This document shows, piece after piece, positions 34,639 to 45,154 of a DNA stretch of 64,000 nucleotides. Source of the stretch: Mariannaea sp. PMI_226 (taxonomy: Eukaryota; Ascomycota; Sordariomycetes; Hypocreales; Nectriaceae); NCBI GenBank assembly GCA_024336345.1, contig JANFOG010000001.1, forward strand, positions 3,038,001 to 3,102,000, written 5' to 3'. Positions within the stretch are counted from its first letter, which is position 1; every line of letters begins with the position of its first letter. The notes beneath the pieces are model-generated. The model had not been told where the DNA came from. It searched no databases and was given only the letters and a program-made list of their open reading frames with translations. Made by a program: the position numbers and the translations under genes.

Positions 34639-35554
34639 AGAGAAGGGGGGGTACGGATATGTATTAAGGGCATTTCGTTAATGCGTTACTCACTTCAGCT
34701 ATTACCCGGAACCTGGGCGGAGTGTCTCAACTAACTTATAACGGAATGGGTATGAAGATGTTTGCGATGCTTTCGTGGCGTTGACTTCCTCTCTAACCAG
34801 TTACCTATTGAAAATGAGTCTGATACAGATGGGAGCTAAGCCTCCGTCGCACGCACTGGTCGGGGTTGGGCAAGCTACAGAACCTCCGAGTCGTCACAAC
34901 GTCAGTTAGAAATTGAAGCGGTGTAGAATCAATAACGCTTGTCAAACGAGCCTTCAACTGATCCCTGGCTTACGCTATCTGCGGGATCAATGTCATGAGA
35001 CATGGAACTTTTTTTTTTCTTTCTTTTCTTTTGCTTCCACGTTCCCAGTAGCATGGGGAAGCCTTGTTAGTAGACTGATATTTGAGCCAAAGGATTCGTG
35101 GACAAGGGCATTCTTCTCTTTACGATGCTGTAGTTGCTACAGAGGTGCTTACGCACCTACGTAGGAGATGGCTCGATGAGCTACTCATGTAACACGCATG
35201 GCTGCTATGGTACGTCGGGGGCAAGATAATATCTGCTATTGCAAACTAGCGAGTTCGGAGACCTGGCGGTATGACGAGAGAAGAGGCCCAAGTAGTCAGT
35301 CTGTGACGTGTAGGGCTGGGATTTTGGTGTTCTCAGCTGTTGCTGCTGGTCAAGCTCGGTCAGGGCATCGGTGAAGGCCTCAGCGTCGCTAGCAGGCCTG
35401 GACCAGCCCCCACGGTACAGCGGCGATGGCGGAACCCGAGAAGGAAGACGAGGCATCGACCAGTTACAGCTAATGCGGCCTACGGTCAGGTTACTTCGAA
35501 AACTAATTACTGTGAAGTGATATCATCGGTACGCCATGCGTGCCGTGCTTGACC

Positions 35555-35634
35555 TTGATTTGATTTGATTTGATTTTTTTCCCCGTTCGACAACTCAAGG
35601 TACCTACAGACTGCAGACTGCAGACTTGCAGACT
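35555..35634. repeat. Short tandem repeats (TTGAT)4 and CAGACTG units
   Basis: Four TTGAT units occupy 35555-35574. Two exact CAGACTG units (35607-35620) are followed by two degenerate ones to 35634. Confidence 0.85.
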
Positions 35635-36143
35635 ACTACTGCTGTAACTTGGAAATGTGCCGAGATTTGAAACCCTTGTAGCGTCTGCATGCTGCCGCAA
35701 ATCATGTCTTATGAGAGAGACTCTTGCCACCGTGAGGCCAGCCCTCTCCAAATCGGGAGAAAAAGGCTTTTATGAGATGAGGTACCCCAAAGTGGCGCAT
35801 ATGAGAGAGTGGGATGGCAGATATTGTGTTGATTTGTCTTTGTCGGCAGGGTTACGTTGGGAAACTTGTTGGAGATGATCAGCTTTTGGGGGTCAATCGG
35901 TGTTGTTTTGGGGAAGAGACGGGGGCGAGGGGGGGTTGGTTTGGAAAGGCAAAAAGAAGATAAAAAAAAATAATAACAATAAAAAATAAAAATAAAGGTG
36001 TAAGCGAAGTTCTTGTTATCATGATGAGGTCAACTGAGCCCACTGGAATTGATCTGTGTTTGCAATTTCGGTCAAATTATGACCAAAGCGGTGTTCCCAA
36101 GAAAGTATCGAGGAAAAAAAAGGAAAAAAAAAAAAAAATTCAT

Positions 36144-36213
36144 TGTTCCACGGATCGATCAAGTGGTAGAGCACCCCCCGATTTCCCTTGGAGGTTCAAG
36201 ATCTCCGTGTAAC
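36144..36213 (+). pseudogene. Possible tRNA relic
   Basis: GTTCCAC (36144-36150) pairs with GTGTAAC (36206-36212) at six of seven positions, like an acceptor stem. GGAGG-TTCAAGA-TCTCC (36189-36205) makes a full T-arm with a TTCAA loop. AAGTGGTAGAGC resembles a D-arm. The anticodon arm and variable loop are about six nt too short, three extra nt precede the D-arm, and the D-stem has a mismatch, so it is not a working tRNA. Confidence 0.3.
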
Positions 36214-38320
36214 GACCTAAGAAACTTCTGTGAACGCCCCCATTCCGAACTGCACGTCGTGGAACCTGAGGAGAAATTTGCTCAAGGGGGAGACAACATG
36301 ACAACATGACCAGGCGAACGGGTATTTGCTGATTCTGGCCAGGTTGTGTGATAGTTTCACAACGAGACAAGAGACAACGAGATGGTGAGAGTTACCTTTT
36401 CTTTTTTTCTTTTTTCTTTTTCCCTTGTTCTTTTTCGTATTGCTTCTTCTGCCTCTTCTCTCCTCAGCGCATGGCTGTACCCACGTACCTTACATTCATG
36501 TGGTTTATTGAAAGATGAGTCCTCCCAGCCCAGAAAGTGAAACGACCTAGTTAGGCACTGCTATCCTACCTAGGTATCTTCATGTCGGCGCCCTGTGTGC
36601 GCTGACAAGGCAGACTTGCATCAGCCATGCAGCTCTTAACAGTATCATGACAACGGAACCCCACTGATGATACAATGCCTTAGTCAAATAGCCAACTGGT
36701 CGGGTATCTAGGGGGGTTATTAGTGCCTTATTACCTAGGTAGGTTAGTTGAAGTGGCAGTTCCCTACTTGCGTAGCTGTCCCTACCATCCTGTCAGTGCT
36801 GGGCATGGATCGATTGTGGTGACGGGCACTCCCATAGCCTGCCTGTCGTCTGCCCACGGTAACGGTAAAAGGCAGAGGTAAAGGTATGGAAGGGATTCCA
36901 CCAACTGCACCAACTGCCGGTTCACCGATGATAGGGTACCCACCACCTATGTAACACGACCTCAGGGCCGGGGGGCTGCTGGTCCGTCCCGTAGAACATA
37001 CATGTTGTCCATGCTTGCTCGCTCCAAGCAAGCGTGGCTTCCCGGCGCTCCCCTCCATGCCTGTGCTCCACAGGCCTTGTTGCCCCCGCATGAGAGAGTT
37101 GTTCTGCATGCGAATGGAGCAGTGGACGGGTATTGATCCATGGACATGGACGAGGATGGTTTCTGCTCAACAGATTTTTTTTTTTGCCTTACGGTTCTCT
37201 ATTGGTTTCTTTTTTTGGAAAGAAAAAAAATTTCCCACAGTTTTAGGTAGGGAACTAAAGAGTGAGCCCCAGCAGGTGAATGACAAGTATTGGATTCCAT
37301 GCACCCTTTTGGGCCAACGGTAAGCCCTCCCTGTATCCGTCTGCCCTTGTGCCTGATCTATCTATTTTTCTTTATTCTTACCTTCGATTCTAATAATAAA
37401 GCCTAAAACCGTGGAAGAAAAAAAAAAGGAGGAGAGGAGGAGAGGGAGACGACAAGAAAGTACCGTTTACTATGGATAAAATTATTACAAAGGCGCATGT
37501 GATAGCACCATCTAGCTTCTTGTATTCCCGTCCACCGCATCGTACGTAGTCCGGCTTCCGTCTACTCGTAGTACATCACATACTCGGCGCGTAGACAGTT
37601 TTCTTGAAGGCAGCGCAACCCACGTCCACCACGTTGGTAGGTAGGTAGGGGGGCCCAGGCTTGACACCTAGCCGCATGGCGCTTCAGGGGTTGTTGGCCG
37701 CTGCCCTAGACTTATGCTAGGCTAGGCTGCCTCAGAGATGGCAAATTCCTGGTCAATGGAGCGCGCAATCAATATTGAATGATTCTGTTGGGCGGTCTGT
37801 ACCCAGCCGATGGTGCCGTGCTTTGTACTTCTTTTCTGAGACCAAGTTGCGAGATGTCTTACTGGGGAAATGATCCCATGCTCTTGCTCTAGTTTGGATT
37901 CTGGTCCTAATATGACGCCCACCTGCTGCTGAAGGCTATCCTCCTTGCTCACCGCTGCCATTCGTGGCCATCCTCGTTTGTCAGCTCGGCCGGGGGTTCG
38001 ATGCAACACACGGATTAAAAAAAACTTGGGACCCTTCAGAAACTGCAGATTTGCGTGGGCATGCCTACCTTTTGGATGCCTCGTTCAGGCTGCCAACTTA
38101 ACTCAATTCGCCTTGAAAGACAACTCGGGAACCAGCCGGATTCAGATCCTACCCGATTGAGACTTTGCCTTCATAGGTTGCCCTCTCTAAATCGTATGGA
38201 TGATAAGACGTCGAGCTGACCATGTGACTTCATAAACCTTTCAGCGCAGCATGTCACAAGAGCTAGAGACTCCATGCGGGAGTTGTCAAGGCTATTGGAG
38301 TATTCGCTATGAAAAGGTCG

Positions 38321-38336
38321 ATGTCGACGTCGACAT
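38321..38336. repeat. 16-bp perfect palindrome
   Basis: ATGTCGACGTCGACAT equals its own reverse complement. It is made of two GTCGAC units overlapping an ACGT centre. Confidence 0.9.
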
Positions 38337-40658
38337 AGACGACACCGAGCCCAGCCACGGTTGCCTCGCAGGCGATGGGCCTGAAGGTTTGCGATCTCGT
38401 CCGCTTCGTTTTCTGAGGCCTCAGAAGATGCTGACATTTCGGTTACTAGCTGCACGCCCACCATTTTTGCCACCTATTCGTGAGGTACCAAAACCTCGGA
38501 GAAGGGCTATATGGGTTTGGATCTGTGTAGGTCTAGATCAATACCGGTCATCGGCGCCAAGTATATATAGCATATGCTTACAATCCTAGTGTCGGTGTTG
38601 TCATGGAGGCATGAAGGTCACAATCGACCCGTGCCCCTATTGTGGGATTTCCCGCTGCCCAAATTGTCCCACCCACCAGGTCAACGTTCGTCCAGCTCAC
38701 GGTGTACCGGATATACAAAACGAAGTCAGCTTCGAGGATTGACATTGGCGCCAGGCGTTCAAAATTTTATTGGGAGTTCTTTCAGTGAAATACCAAAAGT
38801 TTATGGTCTCTTGGCGAATAAAAGGAAAATGGGTCTTATGGGATGTGGTGTTGGGTGTATTCTCATTCCTAACTCCGGGACCAAGGAGTTTTCTGGCGTT
38901 AGGAGAGGTCAAGTTGAATCAAAAAAGATCCTTTGGCTTGGACGAACCTTTTTTTTTTTTTTTTTTTTTTTCCTTTCCTTCTCTTTTGCCACTTTTCCAG
39001 TCAAGTCGGCTGAACATCCATCTGATATGTGATTGAGTTGATATTGCTTGCAGGTTGGAGTTCATGATGCCCTCCAGAAAAGCATGCTCATTTTGAACAT
39101 CTTCAAAGGAAGACTACTAATCGCAGAACAACGATCCCCATCTCTATTTTAGGCCGAGAAGTTGACTAAATTATTCTTAGTCCGACCCAGCATAAGTGTC
39201 ATGACATATTTCCCCAAGCCTTGCGCCGTGTCCCAAAAATCAAGTTAATGATTGGTAGGAATAGTTCGGTAGTGTTTCGTTTTGCTCTGTGTGAGCTCGT
39301 TTGAGTTATGTATCAATCTGACTCAACTGTTGCAAGCCTTGGTGCTCTTTGTTCTTGTGATGGCAAACTGATCCTAAAGCTAACCAGCATTCACTGGTCT
39401 GGTTAGATTTCGTCGGGTGTGAGGAGTGAAACCGGTCCAAAGAATGCACCATGCACACAAACGCATCGAAGACAGTGTTTGCATCCATCGGACTGCGGGA
39501 TACACAGATTCTTGATGTCGAAAAGTATAAAGGTCAGCTTCGATGGTATCCTAGACCTTTAGGCTTCCAAACCACTGGAAATCAACAAGCTTGCGACGAG
39601 CTGCCTGCGAGAAATCCAGAAACACCGTTCCTGTGCGCACTTCAGCTATTCCCAGGACGCAACTGGGTCTCGTTACCGTGGTCTTTCTCAACTTGATATT
39701 TGGGATCGTTCAGCGGAAGGTATCATGAGCATGAACCTGCATTGGGTACTTATCTTGGCGCATCTCAACACGAGATGGACACATTTGGACCTCTGGCACA
39801 CGCTACAAAACTGCCTTTGCAAGCAATGATATGGACGAGCGGATTGAAGCAGGTGGAGTTTCAGATTCCTCCTTCTCGTCTGCTACGGCTTCCCCAAGTG
39901 CTTTCTAATGAGGAGAAGGAACAGGCATGTGATCCGGGGCAAGCAAGCACACGAGGTAAGGTACGCTACCTACCTATGGGCAAAGGAGGTAAGTAAGGTA
40001 GGCAAGGCAGTTGCCTGTTTAAAGAGTGTCGGATCCACTACGAAGATGACCACCCTCAAACACCGCACACAGAACAATCACAGGTGAGGCACAATAGAGG
40101 TTGAGAAGAAGCCTGCCAGCCTAGCCCCGCATGCATGATCTTACAGAAGAGGGATCATGGAGACTTCATCCCCGTGCAGATACGCCACATGCTGGTAGGG
40201 AAACGCGGGATGACACAATTGAGGATGCAAAGTGCCTTTCGCTGGGGCCAGATTCCGGGGCTATCTTCACATCGTGGCCCAGTCGCCTGACGGTTGATGC
40301 AGCCGTGGCCAATCGCTCTACGTCGCCCTACAACCTCAACCTGGAAGAGCCAATGAAAGCCGTCGTCCTTGCCAGCGCATCGCGCATTTTGGTCTCCAGC
40401 AGACGACCGCACGCTTTCTCATGCCCACAATCACCACTTTCTTCTATGCATCAGGCCCTTTGACTCATTGCACCGAATGACGTTGCTGCCCGACTTGTAG
40501 GCGCATTTCGTCTTCATAGAAACATATGAGCTGACAGCCCCAACTCTTTCGCCGCGAGGCAACCAGACTTTCTCACAGAGCCTCCTTTTTTTTTTTTTTT
40601 TTGTATAAACGACGCTAATAAGAACACTCATCATTAACAACCATCCATCGCCGTTTTG

Positions 40659-42643
40659 ATGGCGACTTGCACAGTTAGCGGTCTCACGGACCTACTTGGA
40701 AAAGTAGGACTTGACACGCCCGTGCCGGAGTTCCCCGGCGGAGATATTGTGCACAATCCTCAAGACATATTCCGAGCTTATTTGGCGGACACCTTACAGA
40801 AGCTAGTAAATTGCGATAGAGTGGTTGCTTATGAAGCAATTCAGCCTTCCAATGTCACTGGCCAAGGCGATCTTGTCATCATCTCACCGAGACTTAAGCT
40901 CAAAGATGTCAAGCCCAAAGATCTGGTCACAGATCTAGCTCACAGAGTACGAGCTTTTGATGTTATCAAGTAAGCTGCAATGATCACTGGCTGACGAATT
41001 GCATCTCACACCAGCTGCCGCGATCGCCGCCCTTCTCTTGCCCTATTCCAGATGGCATTCATCTGCGAATCCTCTCTTCCCCAAAGACACTGCCTCCCCT
41101 ACTTCTGCCTTACATTCATGACCGAGGAAAGTCGTACGGATATGACACATCCCTCGGCCTAGTCGACGCAAAGGTGCCCAATGGCCCCAGAAAGAAGGTC
41201 ATTGTGGAATTCTCCTCTCCGAATATGGCCAGCGAATTTAATGTATCACACTTGCGCAGTACTATAATTGGCTCTTTCGTAGCCAATATCCATGCTGGTA
41301 TGGGATGGGATGTGATCAAGATGAACTATCTAGGCGATTGGGGCAAGCAGATTGGCCTGCTTGCCGCCGGGTGGCATAGATTTGGCTCCGAGGAGGATTT
41401 CCAAAAGGCGCCACTGGAGCATTTGCTTCAAGTGAACAACAAGATCCAAGAACTCTTCAAACCCGAACTGGAGGAATGCAAATTGGCCAAGGCTGATAAC
41501 AAGGATACCGCCGAAATTGAGTCACGGGGCTTGTATGCTGAACGAGATGTGATCTTCAAAAAAATGGAGGACAAAGATCCTGAAACTATCGCACTCTGGA
41601 AGCGATTCCGTGACGCGACGGTGGAGGGCTACAAAGAGTCGTACGCGCGACTTGGCGTTCAGTTTGATGAGTATTCTGGAGAGTCCCAGGTTAGTGCGGA
41701 GTCGATTCAGGAGATTGAAGCAGCCTTGAAAGAGAAGGGAATATACGAAGAGCATGACAACTCTTGGATGATTGATTTCACGAAACACGGTGCAAAAGGA
41801 TTGTCCACCGCTGTGGTACGATACAGAAACGGGACTACGTCTTATCTCCTACGCGACCTGGCGGCTGTTCTGGACAGGTACAAGACGCATGCATTTGACA
41901 AAATGATCTACGTCGTTGCAGTGGAGCAGGAAATGCACTTCCAACGAGTTACTAAGACCCTTGAACTAATTGGTCGCGATGAGCTTGCGACAAAAATTCA
42001 GCATATAGCCTTCGCCAAGATCAACTCTCTTCGAGATGAATTTAAGAATGCTCATCTGCTGAGTCACTATGTTGATGCCTGTCAGTTAGCGATGCAGGTC
42101 AGCCTGGAGAAGGGAAGTGAAGAAGCGGAGGAAGATAATTCCCTGTTCATCACGAGAACCGACAAATCTCTGGAGGCTGTTGGAATCTCCGGCCTATTCA
42201 TCCAGGATCTTCAACATCGGAGAGGGACTTCATATGCGTGCGAGTCAAAGCATCTGACTTCCTTTGAAGGCGACACTGGTCCGGCTCTCCAAAACTGTTA
42301 TGCGCGACTACTCGCTACGCTTGAGAAGATCGCTAGAGATATCGACTATGCGGCAATAGACTATTCCTCTCTGGAAAATGAGGAATATGTCGAACTGCTT
42401 CGAATTATGACCCAATTTCCGGATACTGTGCATGGATCTTCAAAGTCTCTAGAACCGACCACCATCGTCATTTACCTCAGCCGGCTTGTGGACCAAATTC
42501 TAATCACTCTAGATGCCGATGACGACCAAGACTGGGCTGACAAGGAAGAAGCAATGAAAGCAAGAATGGCTCTATATGAAAATGCCAGACAGGTGTTGGA
42601 AAATGGACTTCGGATCCTAGGCCTTGCCCCTTGGAATCCCTAA
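40659..42643 (+). CDS. Divergent arginyl-tRNA synthetase-like protein with eroded catalytic motifs
   Basis: Overall an ArgRS of the fungal cytosolic type: N-terminal Add-1-like domain (LTDLLGKVGLDTPVPEFP...VVAYEAIQPSN...DLVIISPRLKLKDVKPK), class I catalytic core (KVIVEFSSPNMASEF, MNYLGDWGKQIGLLAAGW, SGESQVS, DKMIYVVA) and the helical anticodon domain (SFEGDTGPALQNCYARL, then ARQVLENGLRILGLAP). One in-frame model, exons 40659-40961 and 41015-42643, gives 643 aa, near the family length. Key differences: the HAGH (HIGH) motif reads NVSH (nt 41240-41251), and the MSTRKGT loop expected after QHxxF is replaced by AKINSLRDEF with a deletion (nt 41999-42043). The acidic residue of the DLH motif that helps bind arginine is Glu (EQEMH). 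The first splice junction is problematic. An AATAAA lies at 42754. It is likely a paralogue rather than the housekeeping enzyme; its role is unknown. Confidence 0.8.
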
Positions 42644-43720
42644 ACCTATCTACAGACACATTTTACCCTCCACTCAATGGGTAACAACGGAACTGTTGCG
42701 TTCTTAACGTATGAATTTTCTACACCTCTACCTCAATATCTAGTTTGATATCTAATAAAGGATATGGGATCTTACTCTTGGTTTGTCGGTTGGCAAAGGT
42801 TCAAATTAAAGGCTGTCAGGGCATTGTTTCTTCGATTGTAATCCTCGGTATTGGCGCTTGTTCCCCGGGATGAAGCTAGATTGAGTTATGAGCTTAAGAT
42901 TCCGGAAGAAATACAGATTGTTCACCAAAGAGAAGAAACTAGGCAATTCTGGTCATGGGTCTTGCAGGTTTGTGTATTCAGGTAGCCAAAGCAAATAACG
43001 CCCATGTTCACGTCAGCCGTTCATAGACTCACTACCGACGTGCTAGTATCAGTTGATTATCATAGCCGTGAGACATATTTATATCGAGGAGTAGAAGGAA
43101 ATCCTCCGTTAGTTCTTGTAGTAAATACCGAGTGTCTCGTTGCAAAGATGGCAAAGAGCAGGATGAGGGCCAGTGTTACTACAGAGCCCTTAGTGTGGGG
43201 TAGTTCGGTAGATGCCGAAGTTAGGGTACCTAGTTTTGAGCAGATGGGACCTTCAATCGTGTCAGAAAGAGGTCACAATTATGCACCAGGTCACGCACGC
43301 CACGGGGCCACCATTGAGCCGTATGTAAGAGAGCAGCTATGGATCCTGCCATTGATAGCTGGAAGAATATAAAAAGAAAAAATATATGTAAAAAAAAAGG
43401 GGGATATGAGAAAAACGAGGAGCCGGAAGAAACCGCCAAAGGTTGGTCGGTAGTTACAATTTAATTAGTGGAAAGCAGAATGGACAACTATCACGGGGCG
43501 CTCAAGCGCTTTAGCAGCAACGGCGGCGGCCAGTCACGGTACTAGGAGTCAAACCCCCGCGAGAACTGCGGAGTTAGCTCGCTCTTGCTCATGGTTCATT
43601 ATTAATATACTTCATCCGGGGTAGAGTTGGTCCGATCTTTACTTATCATTTCTCTATGTTCACCCGGATTCACTGTTTAGAGCTGTCGTATCTTGCCATT
43701 GCCCACAACTGACAAACACA
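42644..43720. other. Intergenic region between the ArgRS-like and rhodanese genes
   Basis: No supportable gene. A 122-codon frame (43004-43372) has no recognisable motif. A GCGCT-CA-AGCGC inverted repeat lies near 43499-43510. Otherwise it holds the ArgRS-like 3' end and the rhodanese promoter. Confidence 0.45.
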
Positions 43721-44254
43721 ATGACCTCAACTGCTCAACCTGACAGCCAGCAATGGTGGCAGGCCTTTCCAGAGGCCAAGGCTTCATGCTCACTGGTGGA
43801 AGCCTCTGAAGTGGCCGCCCTTCTGGAAGAAGCTCTGGCAGCCGGTCATTCTGGCAGCCGAGACTTTCTCCTGGTCGATGTTCGCCGTACGGACTGGGAG
43901 GGTGGAACTGTTGCGACCTCCATCAACTTTCCTGCACACACATTCTACCAGACTCGACCGACCATCTATCAACTTTGCAAGCAGGCAGGCATCAAGCGGA
44001 TCATCTTTTACTGCGGTACGTCTGATCTTCATTCGTATCTATATACACCTATATAGGCTTAAGTACTGATGACTTCCCATACAACAGGCAGCTGTGGTAG
44101 TAGAGGACCCCGTTGTGCCGGGTGGATGCAGGACTACCTTGACGAGGTCGGAGAGACCAATATCAAAGCCGAGATCCTCGCCGGAGGCGTAAAGGGATGG
44201 CAAAAGACGTACGGCGGGAAGTTGATGGACTGGTATGATGAGAAAGCTTGGTGA
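43721..44254 (+). CDS. Single-domain rhodanese-like protein
   Basis: Exons 43721-44015 and 44088-44254, 153 aa. One rhodanese/Cdc25-type domain: LLVDVRRTDWEGGTVATSINFPA is the conserved DxR and N-loop region. The active-site loop is CGSCGSR, a Cys-x5-Arg loop split by the intron just after the first Cys and one more base. GGVKGWQ near the C terminus is the usual closing motif. A Cys-x5-Arg loop is shared by thiosulfate sulfurtransferases, Cdc25-like phosphatases and yeast Arr2/Ych1 arsenate reductase-like proteins. A second cysteine within the loop could form a regulatory disulfide. It lacks a leader peptide, so cytosol is likely. Convergent with SmG (169 bp between stops). Confidence 0.87.
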
Positions 44255-44423
44255 GGACATAGTAATTAGGCTTTGGTCGGCAATTGTTCGAGGGTATTCC
44301 CTTTCTTGGTATCTAGCAAGATAAAACCCAAAACACACAGTCCGTTGGACATGCCAATTTTTTGACCGAGAAACGCCAAGCAAACACCCTAGATTTCCTC
44401 CTTTCCGTAGATATCGTCATCGT

Positions 44424-44942
44424 CTATCGTTGCTGTCGATGGTCGTCACCGCCGATTCGTTCCAAAGCCTCGAGCATGACAACAGAGTTGCCGCGAATAA
44501 CCTGTGTCCAGCCAAAAACGTCAGTTTAGAACTTCTTGACAAATGGTTCGGAGAAGAAGAAAGCCCAAGGATACGCACCACCATGCCGATTCGGACTTTC
44601 TCTCCACCTTCCTTCTCCTCCACCGCCTCGTCGAGGACAATGTTTAGGAAGACCTGTGGTTGTTAGCGCCGTACTATGAAACGAAAATACACTCGGAATC
44701 CTGGTACTCACATCATAACCGCGAAGAACGCCAATGACCTTACGGCTTCCGTTCAGCTGAACAAACAGTCGCTTATCGAGGTACTAGACGGAAAAGTTAG
44801 CCTGGGGCGTACGGCATGATAATGGTCTGCCACTGTTTGATGCGCTGGTGCTATCGCGCATAAATGGATAGTGCACAGCATTAGTAATGAGACAAGACTT
44901 TGGGAGTAGTACCTTCTTGAGCTCAGGCTGCGCGGGCGCCAT
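44424..44942 (-). CDS. SMX2: Small nuclear ribonucleoprotein G (SmG)
   Basis: Core Sm-ring protein of spliceosomal U snRNPs. Four short exons on the minus strand (44942-44913, 44783-44712, 44653-44579, 44501-44424), 84 aa. Sm1 motif: KKYLDKRLFVQLNGSRKVIG then LRGYDVFLNIVLDEAVE; Sm2 motif: IGMVVIRGNSVVMLEALER. The start MAPAQPELKK matches the conserved SmG N terminus (PELKK). Three introns in 255 coding bases is dense, as is usual for Sm genes in this group of fungi. LSm7 is the closest alternative; PELKK-x-LDKRL and ending ALERI favour SmG. The first intron of 129 nt lies after codon 10. It shares its promoter with the splicing factor gene Ntr2, 212 bp away. Confidence 0.95.
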
Positions 44943-45154
44943 CTTGAGCAGTCAATGTAAAGTGATGAACGCTTCCAGTTGGGGCGCGATCGCAGCTCAA
45001 GCTAGGTACCGTTTGCTAATACCCAGAAACCCGAAAATTTGAGTCACGTGAGGATAAGATACGCTCCCACGTCACTTTGCCTTGCGACGCGATCAATAGC
45101 ATCTGCCTATTACACTCGTTTCTAAAATATTTCTCTTGCGCTAATTCCTTTGAA
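44943..45154. promoter_or_regulatory. 212-bp divergent promoter of SmG and Ntr2, with TCACGTGA box
   Basis: The two start codons are 212 bp apart. An 8-bp perfect palindrome TCACGTGA (45044-45051) sits near the middle and a second CACGT word at about 45069. TCACGTGA is the classical Cbf1/bHLH E-box; that it drives both genes is inference. Confidence 0.65.

Larger units (their letters stand above)
34639..40658. other. Gene-poor 6-kb region
   Basis: No gene can be supported over 6 kb. All frames are short, low-complexity or without family resemblance. Contents: poly-T/CT tracts (35009-35030, 36395-36430, 38949-38970, 40587-40603), A-rich stretches (35950-36000, 36113-36137), TACCTAGG/TAGGTA words (36560, 36730, 37636, 39955-40000), a tRNA-like relic (36144-36213), short tandem repeats (35555-35634) and a 16-bp perfect palindrome (38321-38336). 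Two same-frame open stretches at 39451-39996 are broken by a TGA. The last part should contain the promoter of the ArgRS-like gene. Confidence 0.5.

Noticed and set aside
43480..43580. Possible minus-strand tRNA (GGTTTGACTCC box)
   Set aside because: No matching D-arm or acceptor pairing could be folded around the B-box-like word.
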